Counted from the stretch's first letter, positions 41,484-50,575 are shown. The stretch: DNA of 64,000 bases from Streptomyces sp. D2-8 (GCF_023184515.1 NZ_JAAHBP010000017.1:124001-188000), one strand, 5' to 3'. The notes: generated from the letters alone by a model not told the origin. Translations and numbers: made by a program.

Positions 41484-41786
41484 GGGTGGTGGTACTCCGG
41501 GTGGTGCGGGATGGGGTGATACGGGGACGGGTGCGGGCGGACGGTGTGATGGAGACGGGCCCGGCCGGTCGGGGGCGTAGCGGCGGGGACGGACTCCGCG
41601 ACGTCCTGAGGGTCCCGCTGCGCGAGCGGCGGGACGGGTGGGTCGGAGCGGGTGAACGCGAGGTGGCCCGGGCTGGAGAGCTCGGGTTCCTCCGGCCGGC
41701 CGGGCCCCGTTGGGAAAAGGGCGCCCGGCCGGAAGGGTGGTGATGCGGTGCCCGGAGCGGCCGGGCACCGCTTTTCGCGGCGCGGT
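41484..41786. other. matA-matB intergenic region
   Basis: 303 bases between matA and matB on the same strand. It contains the strong hairpin at 41745-41771 just after matA and would have to hold any separate matB promoter. No small gene is supported. Confidence 0.5.
41745..41771. terminator. Hairpin downstream of matA
   Basis: GCGGTGCCCGG-AGCGG-CCGGGCACCGC: 11-bp perfect stem, 5-base loop, 16 bases beyond the matA stop. T4 follows on the plus strand, not in the direction of matA transcription. It could attenuate matA read-through into matB. Confidence 0.6.
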
Positions 41787-42803
41787 CTAGACGGTGGCAG
41801 GCGTCTCGGCGACGGGCTGCGGCTCGGCCGGGCCTGCCGCGACGGGCTGCGGCTCGGCCGGGCCTTCCGCGACCGTGCCGCCGTCGCCGCCGGTGCCCGT
41901 CGTCTCGGTGGGCGCGGCCGTGGGCTCGCCCGTCGGTGTCGGGTCGGTGACCGGCGTGCTCGGCGGGTCCGCCGGTTTGGTCGGGGCCGGGTCGGTGGCT
42001 TTGGGGCCCGGTGCCGGGGTGGTCCGGGTCGCGGTCGGCGTGGGCTTGGCGGACGTGCCGGGGAGACCGGGCTCGACGGTGGCATCGGGTGCGGCGGCGC
42101 TCGGGCCGGGCGCGGGTGCCGTGGCCTCGCCGGTCGACGGTGTACTGCCCGGCGCGGTGGCGCCGGTGTCTCCGGTCGGTGCCGACTCGGCGGGCAGCCG
42201 CGGGGTGTCGACCTGCCCGGCAGGCGGGTTGTCCTCCTTGGTCGGCACGGGCAGCCAGGGGGCGTTGGAGTTGCCCGACAGCAGCGTGGCGACGATGACG
42301 ACGGCGTAGACCCCGCAGGCCAGGGCGATGGCCATGCCGATCCGGCGGTAGCGGCGGCTGCGGCGGCCGGACTCGTCGACGAAGACGGGCCGGTCGGCGG
42401 CCTCGGCGCCCGGGCCTTCCTTGATCTGTCGCAGGAACCCGTCCCCGAGTTGCACGGCGTCGAGCTGGACGGTGACTTCGTGCGGATCGTGAGTCTGCGC
42501 CTCATCGGGGGCGTGCCCCGACGGGTCGGCTTCCTCCTGCTCCTGCCAGGGGTCGCGGACCGAGGTCCGGGTCCCCGATTCCGGGGCGAGCGCGTCGGCC
42601 TCGCCGTCGCTCTGGCGGGGAATGCCGCGCAGTATCTCCGTCCCGGCGGGCAGCCGGTGGCCGGTCGCCTGGGCATCTCTGCCGGGGAAGACCTGCGTGG
42701 CTCTCCTGTCCCGGACTCTGCCGCCCGACGGGAGTTCCCCGGTAGCCGTCGCGGCCTCGGGCCACTCGGGTTGGGCGTCTTCTCGCCACTCTTTCACGCG
42801 CAC
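41787..42803 (-). CDS. matA: Mycelial aggregation protein MatA
   Basis: 338 aa with one membrane span at about 155-176 (GMAIALACGVYAVVIVATLL). The N-terminus is charged and cytoplasmic; the outer part of about 160 residues is Pro/Thr/Ala-rich and disordered, ending in two copies of AEPQPVA. Placement before matB identifies MatA, reported to be required with MatB for hyphal clumping and poly-GlcNAc display. GTG 42803 was chosen because GGGGGA lies about six bases before it. Biochemical role unknown. Confidence 0.85.
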   Translation of the reverse strand: MRVKEWREDAQPEWPEAATATGELPSGGRVRDRRATQVFPGRDAQATGHRLPAGTEILRGIPRQSDGEADALAPESGTRTSVRDPWQEQEEADPSGHAPDEAQTHDPHEVTVQLDAVQLGDGFLRQIKEGPGAEAADRPVFVDESGRRSRRYRRIGMAIALACGVYAVVIVATLLSGNSNAPWLPVPTKEDNPPAGQVDTPRLPAESAPTGDTGATAPGSTPSTGEATAPAPGPSAAAPDATVEPGLPGTSAKPTPTATRTTPAPGPKATDPAPTKPADPPSTPVTDPTPTGEPTAAPTETTGTGGDGGTVAEGPAEPQPVAAGPAEPQPVAETPATV

Positions 42804-42963
42804 GCACTTCCCCCCACGGGATGGTTCAGGTGCGCTTGACGACCTGAGCACTCGCCGTCGGACCGGGCCCCCACCCGTCCGAGCGCCCCCTCTTACCACA
42901 CCGTGCTCAGGCGTCGAATGTAGCGCACGCGCAGGTTCTGTGCGCACGCCGTGTCGAATCGTG

Positions 42964-43929
42964 TCAGTCGTGAGACGCCATGAGGACATCGTCGCCGGCC
43001 GGAACCCAGGCACCTGCGGGCCTGGTCAGCCACCCTTCCGCCGCCGCCAGTCGGCCTGCCGCCCGGCGCAGCGCGTCGAATCCGGGGTGGGTCAAACTCT
43101 TGCGCCACACCAGGGAGACGGGGGACAGCGGGACCGGGTCGACCAGGGGCCGCACCACCATCGACGGCAGGGCCGGGAACCCCACGACGGCCAGGACCGG
43201 GTTGCGCGTTCTGGCCATGATCCGCTGGAACTCCTCGTCTCCGACGGCCAGCGGCGCGGGTGGCGCGATTTCGATGCCCCGCCCCTCGAACAGGAGGCGG
43301 GCAAGCCCGGTCCACTCCGGCGTACGCGGATTGCCGGCGCCCGCGTAGACGCTCTCGCCGGCCAGCTCCGCGAGCGGCACGGTTTCCCACGCGGCCAGCC
43401 GGTGGTCCTCGGGCAGGATGACCGCCATCGGTTCGAACCGCACGGGCTGGTGGTCGAGCCCGGCCCGCAGCGCCGGGTCGAGCCCGGCGAATCGTCCGAA
43501 CGACGCGTCCAGCCGGCCGGCGAGCAGTTCACCGGCAGCCCAGGTCAGGCCGCTCTCGTAGCGGGCCATCAGCTCATGGCGAGGGGCGAGCTCACGCGCC
43601 TCGTGCAGCACGCGGCGCGGTGTGACCAGGCCCGGGGAGTTGAGGTCGACCAGCAGCGGCCGGGCCTGGTCGAAGGCGGCGAGCAGCTCGTCCTGTGCCC
43701 GCAGCACCCGGCGGGCATACGGCAGCAGCCGCTCCCCGTCGGGGGTGAGCGTCACCTGCCGGGTGGTCCGCACGAACAACTCGGCCCCCAGCTCCCGCTC
43801 CAGCCGCCGCACGTCCCGGCTGAGCGCCTGCTGAGCCACATGCAGCCGCACCGCGGCCCGCGTGAAGTGCAACTCCTCGGCAACGGTGACGAAGCCACGC
43901 AGCAGCCGGGGGTCGAGGTGGGCGGACAT
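42964..43929 (-). CDS. LysR-family transcriptional regulator
   Basis: 321 aa. The N-terminal HTH is clear (LLRGFVTVAEELHFTRAAVR, then VAQQALSRDVRRLERELG), followed by a periplasmic-binding-like effector domain (residues about 90-300). ATG at 43929. LysR proteins usually control a divergent neighbour, but upstream here lies only the minisatellite and the convergently read end of the DUF2637 gene, so the target is not evident. Confidence 0.92.
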   Translation of the reverse strand: MSAHLDPRLLRGFVTVAEELHFTRAAVRLHVAQQALSRDVRRLERELGAELFVRTTRQVTLTPDGERLLPYARRVLRAQDELLAAFDQARPLLVDLNSPGLVTPRRVLHEARELAPRHELMARYESGLTWAAGELLAGRLDASFGRFAGLDPALRAGLDHQPVRFEPMAVILPEDHRLAAWETVPLAELAGESVYAGAGNPRTPEWTGLARLLFEGRGIEIAPPAPLAVGDEEFQRIMARTRNPVLAVVGFPALPSMVVRPLVDPVPLSPVSLVWRKSLTHPGFDALRRAAGRLAAAEGWLTRPAGAWVPAGDDVLMASHD

Positions 43930-44282
43930 GCGGTGAACTTACAGCGGGCGGGGGCACTGGTGGGGCGGGGGCGAGGGGCCGGTGGTGCGAAAGCCGGGGG
44001 CCGAGGGCGCGGGGCCAGGGGCCGGTGGCGCGAGAGCCAGGGCCCGAGGGCGCGGGGCCAGGGGCCGATGGCTGCGAGAGCCAGGGCCGGTGGCGCGAGC
44101 GGCCAAGGCCCGGTGGCGCGAGAGCCAAGGCCCGGTGGCGCGAGAGCCAAGGCCCGGTGGCGCGAGAGCCAAGGCCCGGTGGCGCGAGAGCCAAGGCCCG
44201 GTGGCGCGAGCGGCCAAGGCCCGGTGGCGCGAGCGGCCAAGGGCCGATGGCCCAAGGACCAAGGGCCGATGGCGCCCGGCTC
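43930..44282. repeat. 22-bp minisatellite between the LysR and DUF2637 genes
   Basis: A 353-base gap, most of it a GC-rich tandem repeat. Clean units GGTGGCGCGAGAGCCAAGGC (plus CC) start at 44089, 44112, 44134, 44156, 44178, 44200 and 44223 with spacing of 22 or 23 bases; degenerate copies extend from about 43984 to 44275. There are no unique spacers, so it is not a CRISPR array. No coding potential is supported. Confidence 0.9.
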
Positions 44283-45098
44283 TCAGAAGCCGGTGCCCTT
44301 CCGGGACGTCTCGCTCTCGTCCGTCCCGACGCCCGCACCCTTCGGGCCTTCCGCACCCGGCGTCGGCGAAGCCTGACCCACCCGGTGCCGAGGCACCGAC
44401 CGCATCGGTGGCCTGGTCAGGGTGATCTGGCGGACGACCTGCTGGAAGCACGCCAGGGCGGCGAGGCCGGGCAGGGCGGCGGCCGCGGTGCCGAGGATCG
44501 TCCGGGGCGCCTGGACGACGCACAGCAGCACGGCGATACAGGAGAAGACCAGGACCACGCACCAGGAGTGCACGGCACGGCGCTGGTGCAGCGCGGCCCG
44601 CAGTACGGACAGGCAGCCCACCAGCCAGGGCCCGTAGACCAGCAGGGGCCACCAGACGCGCAGGCCCGCGGGGGACGCGGCGACCAGGCGCAGGGGATCG
44701 TAGGCGACCATGCCGCTCAGGAGGCTCACCGCGGTGGCGATGACGGCCGCCAGGGCGGCGACGAGGAAGCTGGTGGTGCGGAGCACGCCCGGGGCTTTGC
44801 GGGCCCGGACCTTGCGGTGCCGCCGGGGGACGTCCCGCACGGGCGGCAGTTCCTCGGTGATGTCCTGGAGCCGCCGCATATGGGTGCCCGGGGCGGAGGC
44901 CGGGTCCGGGTCCGGGTCCGGAACCAGGTCCTCGTCACGGGGGGCGGGAATCCTCGCCGCCTGCTCCCCCAGGGCCTCCTCGAGGATGAACGCCAGTTCC
45001 TCGGCGGGGTCCCAGGTCGGGTCCGGCGGAGTCAGGGGAGTGATGAAATCCCGGGCCGGAGCCCGATGCCGGCCGGTGCCCTCTACTTTGTCGTACAT
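44283..45098 (-). CDS. DUF2637 membrane protein
   Basis: 271 aa. A 105-residue acidic/Pro-rich N-terminus (PDPDPDPAS) precedes four membrane segments between about 105 and 235 (TTSFLVAALAAVIATAVSLL and others), matching DUF2637, a family I know from Streptomyces plasmid-transfer and chromosomal regions. A hydrophilic tail follows. It begins 12 bases after the stop of the small gene upstream and is probably co-transcribed with it. Function unknown. Confidence 0.72.
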   Translation of the reverse strand: MYDKVEGTGRHRAPARDFITPLTPPDPTWDPAEELAFILEEALGEQAARIPAPRDEDLVPDPDPDPASAPGTHMRRLQDITEELPPVRDVPRRHRKVRARKAPGVLRTTSFLVAALAAVIATAVSLLSGMVAYDPLRLVAASPAGLRVWWPLLVYGPWLVGCLSVLRAALHQRRAVHSWCVVLVFSCIAVLLCVVQAPRTILGTAAAALPGLAALACFQQVVRQITLTRPPMRSVPRHRVGQASPTPGAEGPKGAGVGTDESETSRKGTGF

Positions 45099-45110
45099 AT
45101 CGTGACCCGA

Positions 45111-45356
45111 CTATTCCGCAAGCGCGAAAGCGGGCCAACCCGTCGCACTGATCCACCGCCGGGCAAGATCCTTTTCCAGCGTACTCATGGCGTTGATGAA
45201 ATCGCGCAGAACCGGCTCGGTCACCTGCAGCGCCACCGGGCAACCCCCTCTGGTGAGCGTCCCGTTGACTGTCGCCGACGAGTGCGCTGGAGCGGGAATG
45301 TAGGTGTACGGGCCGAGCGTTACCGCCCAGCCGTCTTTCCTGGTCGCCTCGGTCAT
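45111..45356 (-). CDS. Small hypothetical protein (81 aa)
   Basis: No family recognised. The sequence is mixed alpha/beta-like (WAVTLGPYTYIPAPAHSSAT; LRDFINAMSTLEKDLARRW), without membrane segment or signal peptide, and has a single Cys. It directly precedes the DUF2637 gene and probably shares its promoter. No good ribosome site precedes the ATG. Upstream DNA (about 45357-45500) is unusually A/T-rich for the region. Confidence 0.6.
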   Translation of the reverse strand: MTEATRKDGWAVTLGPYTYIPAPAHSSATVNGTLTRGGCPVALQVTEPVLRDFINAMSTLEKDLARRWISATGWPAFALAE

Positions 45357-45602
45357 GTACCGACTAACCGTCGACTCACTTCAGCGGATGCGCGGCAAAC
45401 GAGTGAAGGATTTCCCGAATGAGCATCTCTTCCATGCGACATGAGGAGCATTAGGAATCTCTATACCCTTGTATGAAGAACAGGGAGTGAATGTTTTCCG
45501 CCAGGCATTTCGGCCTTCTCGCTCGGATTCACAACCCACGTGCGTGACTGCGCACGGAACAGGTGTTGGACCGCTTGATCACCGCCGGGCGACGGTGGAG
45601 GC

Positions 45603-46811
45603 ATGCCGCAACTCTCCCCGTACCGCCGCCTGTTCCGCCTGCCGGGCGCCCGCGCGTTCACCGCCGGGAACCTCATCGCCCGGCTGCCGATGGGCATGCT
45701 CAGTGTCAGCGCGGTCGTGATGATCGCCGGGACCCGGGGCTCGTACGCCCTCGCCGGTGCCGTCACGGCGACGGGACTCGCGGCGACCGCGCTGGTCGCG
45801 CCGTGGACCGCGCGGCTCGTCGACCGGCACGGCCAGGCCCGCGTGGCCCTGCCCGCCACGGTGATCGCCGTCCTCGGCTCCCTCTCCCTGCTGCTGTGCG
45901 TGCGCCACGACGCCCCGGACTGGACCCTGTTCGCCTCCTACGCCGCCACCGCAACGACCCCCAACACCGGCGGCATGTCCCGGGCCCGCTGGGCGCATCT
46001 GCTGGCCGGCGACGCGAAGGCGCTGCACACCGCCAACTCCTTCGAGCAGGCGGCGGACGAACTGTGCTTCATGCTGGGCCCGGTGCTCGCGGCCTTCCTG
46101 TGCGGGACGTTCTTCCCCGAGGCGGGCACCCTCGTGGGCGCGGTGCTGCTGCTGACCGGCATGGTCCTGTTCACGACCCGGCGTGCGACGGAGCCCCCGG
46201 TCCGCGCGCACATACCCGGCAGGGCGCCCCTGCGCGCCCCGGGCATCCCCCCGCTGCTCGCGGTCTGCCTGGCGATGGGCGGCATCTTCGGCGCGACGGA
46301 GGTCGTCACGCTGGCGTTCGCCGACACGCAGGGGCGGCAGTCGGCGGCCGGGGCCGTGCTCGCGCTCCAGGCCGCGGGCTCCTGCGCTGCGGGCCTGCTC
46401 TACGGCGCCGTGAATCCCGCCGGACCGGCCGCGGCCCGGCTGCCCTGGTGCGTGGCCGCGATGGCCGCGCTGTTGGCCCTGCCGCTGCTGGCCGCGGCCC
46501 TGACCGGTTCGCTCCTCGCCCTGGCGGCCGCGCTGCTGGTCGCCGGGATGGCCACGGCCCCGACGATGGTCACCACCATGACGCTGGTCCAGCAGCGCAC
46601 CCCCGAGGGCCGACTGAACGAGGGCATGACGCTCGCGGTGACCGGTCTGCTCGGCGGCATCGCCTGCGGCAGCGCGCTCGGCGGCTGGACGGTGGAGCAC
46701 CTCTCGCCGACGGCGGGCTACGCGGTCCCGGTGACGGCGGCGACCGTAGCCCTGGCGTTGTCCCTGCGCAGCGCTTCGAATCGCTTCACCGAGTGCCTCA
46801 CAACCCATTGA
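45603..46811 (+). CDS. MFS transporter
   Basis: 402 aa with about 12 membrane segments and the loop motif LVDRHGQARVALP. The sequence resembles actinobacterial sugar-efflux or drug-efflux-like MFS proteins (FRLPGARAFTAGNLIARLPM at the start). ATG at 45603 has GGAGG only one base before it, so initiation may be weak or slightly misplaced. It ends 76 bases before the alpha-xylosidase gene, with the LacI-type operator between them. Substrate unknown. Confidence 0.82.
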   Translation: MPQLSPYRRLFRLPGARAFTAGNLIARLPMGMLSVSAVVMIAGTRGSYALAGAVTATGLAATALVAPWTARLVDRHGQARVALPATVIAVLGSLSLLLCVRHDAPDWTLFASYAATATTPNTGGMSRARWAHLLAGDAKALHTANSFEQAADELCFMLGPVLAAFLCGTFFPEAGTLVGAVLLLTGMVLFTTRRATEPPVRAHIPGRAPLRAPGIPPLLAVCLAMGGIFGATEVVTLAFADTQGRQSAAGAVLALQAAGSCAAGLLYGAVNPAGPAAARLPWCVAAMAALLALPLLAAALTGSLLALAAALLVAGMATAPTMVTTMTLVQQRTPEGRLNEGMTLAVTGLLGGIACGSALGGWTVEHLSPTAGYAVPVTAATVALALSLRSASNRFTECLTTH

Positions 46812-46840
46812 CGCCCTCACGCACCCCGCATACGTTCAAT

Positions 46841-46858
46841 CGTCGAAGCGCTTCGACG
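46841..46858. promoter_or_regulatory. 18-bp palindromic LacI-family operator
   Basis: CGTCGAAGCGCTTCGACG is perfectly palindromic with a central CG, the standard architecture for LacI-family regulators. It lies 30-47 bases before the alpha-xylosidase ATG, and the LacI gene is last in the same unit. A half-similar sequence, GCGCTTCGAATCGCTTC, occurs near 46770 at the MFS 3' end. Confidence 0.75.
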
Positions 46859-46887
46859 TCATGCGCCGGGAGAGTAGGGACCCCCAC

Positions 46888-49137
46888 ATGAAGTTCACCG
46901 ACGGCTACTGGCTGCTGCGCGAGGGCGTCACCGCGGCCCACCCGGCCCAGGTCCTCGACGTCACCGAGTCGGACGGCGCGCTGGAGATCCTCGCGCCGAC
47001 CCGGCCCGTCCGTTCCCGCGGCGACCTGATGACCGGCCCGGTCTTCACGATCAAGGCGCACAGCCCCATGCCCGACGTCATCGGCCTGACCCTGACGCAC
47101 TTCACCGGCGGGGAGCCCCGCGGCCCCGAGTTCGAGCTCACCGCGTCGGACACCACCGCACGGATCGCGTACGACGACGAGCACGCGACCCTGACCTCGG
47201 GCGACCTGTCGGTCCGGCTGGCCCGCGGCGGCCCCTGGCACGTCGAGTTCCTCGCACACGGCCGTACGCTCACCAGCAGCGGCCACCGGAACGCGGGCAT
47301 CATGCGGGACGCCTCCGGCGCGCACCACCTGCGCGAGCAGCTGGTGCTGACCGTCGGCACGTCGGTCTACGGCCTCGGTGAGCGCTTCGGCCCGCTGGTG
47401 AAGAACGGGCAGGTCGTCGACATCTGGCAGGCCGACGGCGGCACGTGCAGCGAACAGGCCTACAAGAACGTGCCGTTCTACCTCACGGACGCGGGCTACG
47501 GCGTCTTCGTCGACCACCCGGGCAAGGTGTCCTTCGAGGTCGCCTCGGAGGTCGTCTCCCGGGTGCAGTTCAGCGCGGAGACGCAGGAGCTGACGTACTA
47601 CGTCGTCCACGGCCCCACCCCGAAGGACATCCTGCGCAGGTACACGGCCCTGACCGGCCGCCCGGCCCTGCCGCCCGCCTGGTCGTTCGGCCTGTGGCTG
47701 TCGACGTCCTTCACCACCTCGTACGACGAGGAGACGGTGACGTCCTTCATCGAGGGCATGGAGGAGCGTGAACTGCCGCTCTCCGTCTTCCACTTCGACT
47801 GCTTCTGGATGCGCGAGTTCAACTGGTGCGACTTCCGGTGGGATCCCCGCGTCTTCCCCGACCCGGAGGGCATGCTGGCCCGGCTGAAGGCCCGCGGCCT
47901 GCGCGTCTCCGTCTGGATCAACCCGTACATCGCCCAGCGCTCCCCGCTGTTCGCCGAGGGCAAGGCGCTCGGGCATCTGCTGAAGCGCCCGGACGGCGGC
48001 GTCTGGCAGTGGGACATGTGGCAACCCGGCATGGCCCTGGTCGACTTCACCTCACCGGCCGCCCGCGACTGGTACGCCGCCAAGCTGGAGGCGCTGCTCG
48101 CGCAGGGCGTCGACTGCTTCAAGACCGACTTCGGCGAACGGGTGCCCCTCGACGTGGTCTGGTCCGACGGCTCGGACCCGGAGCGGATGCACAACTACTA
48201 CACGTACCTGTACAACCGCACGGTCTTCGAGGTGCTGCGCAAGCACCGCGGCGAGCAGGAGGCCGTTCTCTTCGCACGGTCGGCGACGGCGGGGAGCCAG
48301 CAGTTCCCCGTGCACTGGGGCGGCGACTGCGAGGCGACGTACGAGTCGATGGCCGAGTCGCTGCGCGGCGGCCTGTCCCTCGGCCTGTCGGGCTTCGGCT
48401 TCTGGAGCCATGACATCGGCGGCTTCGAGGGCACCCCGACCCCGGCCCTGTTCAAGCGCTGGCTGGCCTTCGGCCTGCTCTCCTCGCACAGCCGCCTGCA
48501 CGGCAGCAACTCCTACCGGGTCCCCTGGCAGTTCGACGAGGAGTCGGTGGACGTGGCCCGCCATTTCACCCGGCTGAAGCTGCGCCTCATGCCCTACCTG
48601 TACGAGACGGCCCGCACCGCCCACACCGAGGGCCTGCCCGTGATGCGGGCCATGGTGCTGGAGTTCCCGGACGACCCGGGGTGCGCGCACCTGGAACGGC
48701 AGTACATGCTCGGCCCGGATCTGCTGGTCGCCCCGGTGTTCAGCGACGAGGGCGACGTCACGTACTACGTCCCCGAGGGCACCTGGACGCGCTTCCCGAC
48801 CGGCGAGCCGGTGACCGGCCCGCGCTGGGTGCGTGAGCGCCACGGCTTCCTGAGCGCGCCGCTGCTGGTCCGGCCCGGCGCGGTGATCCCGGTCGGCGCG
48901 CGGGACGACCGCCCCGACTACGACCATGCCGACGGGGTGACGCTGCGGGCGTACGGCCTGCGGCCCGGCGACGAGGTGACGGTGCCGGTCGGGGACGTGA
49001 CCTTCACGGTCGTCCGCGAGGGGAACACCCTGCGGGCGACGTGCGCCGCCCCGGCAGCCGCCTGGAGCCTGGCCGCCGGCGAACGCGAGGTCCAGGCCCC
49101 GCCCGGTACGGGCTCCCTCACGCTGGAGCTCGGCTGA
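46888..49137 (+). CDS. yicI: Alpha-xylosidase, GH31 (YicI type)
   Basis: 749 aa, cytoplasmic; releases alpha-linked xylose, for example isoprimeverose from xyloglucan. Nucleophile Asp414 (CFKTDFGERVP) and acid/base Asp480 (HWGGDCEATYES) are 66 residues apart, as in E. coli YicI. Surrounding segments SGFGFWSHDIGGFEGTPTP and FHFDCFWMREFNWCDFRWD are diagnostic of xylosidase rather than glucosidase. ATG at 46888 gives a family-like N-terminus (MKFTDGYWLLREGV). The operator upstream and the coupled LacI gene indicate substrate-induced expression. Confidence 0.94.
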   Translation: MKFTDGYWLLREGVTAAHPAQVLDVTESDGALEILAPTRPVRSRGDLMTGPVFTIKAHSPMPDVIGLTLTHFTGGEPRGPEFELTASDTTARIAYDDEHATLTSGDLSVRLARGGPWHVEFLAHGRTLTSSGHRNAGIMRDASGAHHLREQLVLTVGTSVYGLGERFGPLVKNGQVVDIWQADGGTCSEQAYKNVPFYLTDAGYGVFVDHPGKVSFEVASEVVSRVQFSAETQELTYYVVHGPTPKDILRRYTALTGRPALPPAWSFGLWLSTSFTTSYDEETVTSFIEGMEERELPLSVFHFDCFWMREFNWCDFRWDPRVFPDPEGMLARLKARGLRVSVWINPYIAQRSPLFAEGKALGHLLKRPDGGVWQWDMWQPGMALVDFTSPAARDWYAAKLEALLAQGVDCFKTDFGERVPLDVVWSDGSDPERMHNYYTYLYNRTVFEVLRKHRGEQEAVLFARSATAGSQQFPVHWGGDCEATYESMAESLRGGLSLGLSGFGFWSHDIGGFEGTPTPALFKRWLAFGLLSSHSRLHGSNSYRVPWQFDEESVDVARHFTRLKLRLMPYLYETARTAHTEGLPVMRAMVLEFPDDPGCAHLERQYMLGPDLLVAPVFSDEGDVTYYVPEGTWTRFPTGEPVTGPRWVRERHGFLSAPLLVRPGAVIPVGARDDRPDYDHADGVTLRAYGLRPGDEVTVPVGDVTFTVVREGNTLRATCAAPAAAWSLAAGEREVQAPPGTGSLTLELG

Positions 49138-50138
49138 TGGCCAAGATCACGGACGTGGCGCGACGGGCCGGGGTCTCCCCCAGCACCGTTTCCTACGCGC
49201 TGAGCGGCAAGCGCCCGATCTCCGACGCGACCCGGCGGCGCGTCGAGGCGGCCGCCCGCGACCTGGGCTACCGCCCCCACGCCGGCGGCCACGCCCTGCC
49301 CGGCGGCAAGCCGAACCTCCTGGCCCTGGCGGCGCCGCTCCGCCCCGGCGTGCATGTCCCGGTCCTGATGCGGTTGGCGGTGTCGGTGGTGACGACGGCC
49401 CGCGCGCACGACCACGACGTCCTGCTGCTCACCCAGGAGGAGGCCGAGGAGGGCCTGAGCCGGGCCATGGGCACGGCCGCGGTGGACGGGCTGCTGCTGA
49501 CGGACGTCGAACTCCACGACCCCCGCCTCCCCCGGCTCCGCTCCCTGGGCCGCCCGTCGGTCCTGATCGGTGTCCCGGCGAACCCGCACAGTCTGACCTG
49601 CGTCGACCTCGACTTCAGGGCGGCGGGCGAGACGTGCGTGAACCACCTGGCGGAGCTGGGCCACCGGACGGTCGCCCTGGTCGGCTCACCTCCGGAGGTC
49701 TACCTCCGCAGGACGGCCTACGCCCACCACCTCATGCAGGGCTTCACCACGGCCGCCACCCGTCACGGCCTGACCACGTCCGTCCACCCGGGCGACGCCG
49801 ACCCCACCACGGCCCCGCGGCTCGCCGAGCGGTTGCTCCGGGAGCACCCCGCCCTCACCGCCGTGGTCGTCCACAACGAACCTCTCCTGGTCCCCTTGAT
49901 CGCCGCCTTCGAACACCTCGGCCTGCGCGTCCCCGCCGACCTCTCCGTCACGGCCGTCTGCCCCGACGACCTGGCGGCGACGCCCCGCGTCCCGGTCACG
50001 TCCGTGTCCCTGCCCGCCGATGAGCTGGGCACCCGCGCGGTGGAACTGCTGATCCGGAAGCTGCACGGCGTCCCGGTCGCGGAGAAGACCCTCCTGCCGC
50101 CACGACTGACGGAACGGTCGAGTACGCGCCACGCATGA
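49137..50138 (+). CDS. LacI-family transcriptional regulator
   Basis: 333 aa. HTH MAKITDVARRAGVSPSTVSYALSGKRPI with hinge helix RRVEAAARDLGYRPH, then a sugar-binding domain. Its ATG shares a base with the xylosidase stop (TGATG), so it is coupled to its presumed target gene. Likely represses the xylosidase through the palindrome at 46841-46858 and is released by xylose or isoprimeverose; the ligand is inferred. Confidence 0.94.
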   Translation: MAKITDVARRAGVSPSTVSYALSGKRPISDATRRRVEAAARDLGYRPHAGGHALPGGKPNLLALAAPLRPGVHVPVLMRLAVSVVTTARAHDHDVLLLTQEEAEEGLSRAMGTAAVDGLLLTDVELHDPRLPRLRSLGRPSVLIGVPANPHSLTCVDLDFRAAGETCVNHLAELGHRTVALVGSPPEVYLRRTAYAHHLMQGFTTAATRHGLTTSVHPGDADPTTAPRLAERLLREHPALTAVVVHNEPLLVPLIAAFEHLGLRVPADLSVTAVCPDDLAATPRVPVTSVSLPADELGTRAVELLIRKLHGVPVAEKTLLPPRLTERSSTRHA

Positions 50139-50140
50139 CA

Positions 50141-50172
50141 AAGGCCCCGCCGCTCGGAAGCGGCGGGGCCTT
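50141..50172 (+). terminator. Terminator after the LacI gene
   Basis: AAGGCCCCGCCGCT-CGGA-AGCGGCGGGGCCTT, 14-bp perfect stem, three bases past the stop. Also shields the convergent ssrA end. Confidence 0.85.
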
Positions 50173-50189
50173 CGCCCACATGGGATGAG

Positions 50190-50575
50190 TGGAGATGGCG
50201 GGAATCGAACCCGCGTCCAACGGTGCAGAATCAGGGCTTCTCCGTGTGCAGTTCGCTGCGATTTTCTCGGCCCCGGCGATCACGCGAACAAGTCGCCGAC
50301 GGGCCCAGTCACTGTTTGATTTCCCATCGAACCCCGTGACCGGGCTCGATGGTTTAGTTCCCTAGCTTATGCCAGGATCCGGGCCGGGAACGCTCCCGGG
50401 CTGACACCCATTTAGGGTCCTTCAGTCACTGCTTATCAGGCAGCGAGGGCGAAGGACTGGGAATCGCGCTTGGTATTGGCGATTATTTTTTGCGACATAT
50501 GGTTTACGAGATCATTGCCGCTTCCTCGACACGCTTCCCCTGCTTCGACAGCCGCTGTCGAAACCGATCATCCCC
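50190..50575 (-). ncRNA. ssrA: Transfer-messenger RNA
   Basis: 386-nt tmRNA rescuing stalled ribosomes with SmpB. The 5' GGGGATG (50575-50569) pairs with 3' CATCTCC (50197-50191) to form the acceptor stem. The T-arm GGTTCGATTCCCGCC and the 5' GATCGGTTTCGACAG are standard. The tag frame reads ANTKRDSQSFALAA and ends in TGA near 50440. The 3' end carries the discriminator A but CCA is not encoded, so it must be added after transcription. It is followed on the same strand by nothing; smpB lies upstream. Confidence 0.96.

Noticed and set aside
43984-44275. CRISPR-like array
   Set aside because: Units are contiguous without unique spacers and no cas genes are present, so it is a minisatellite.
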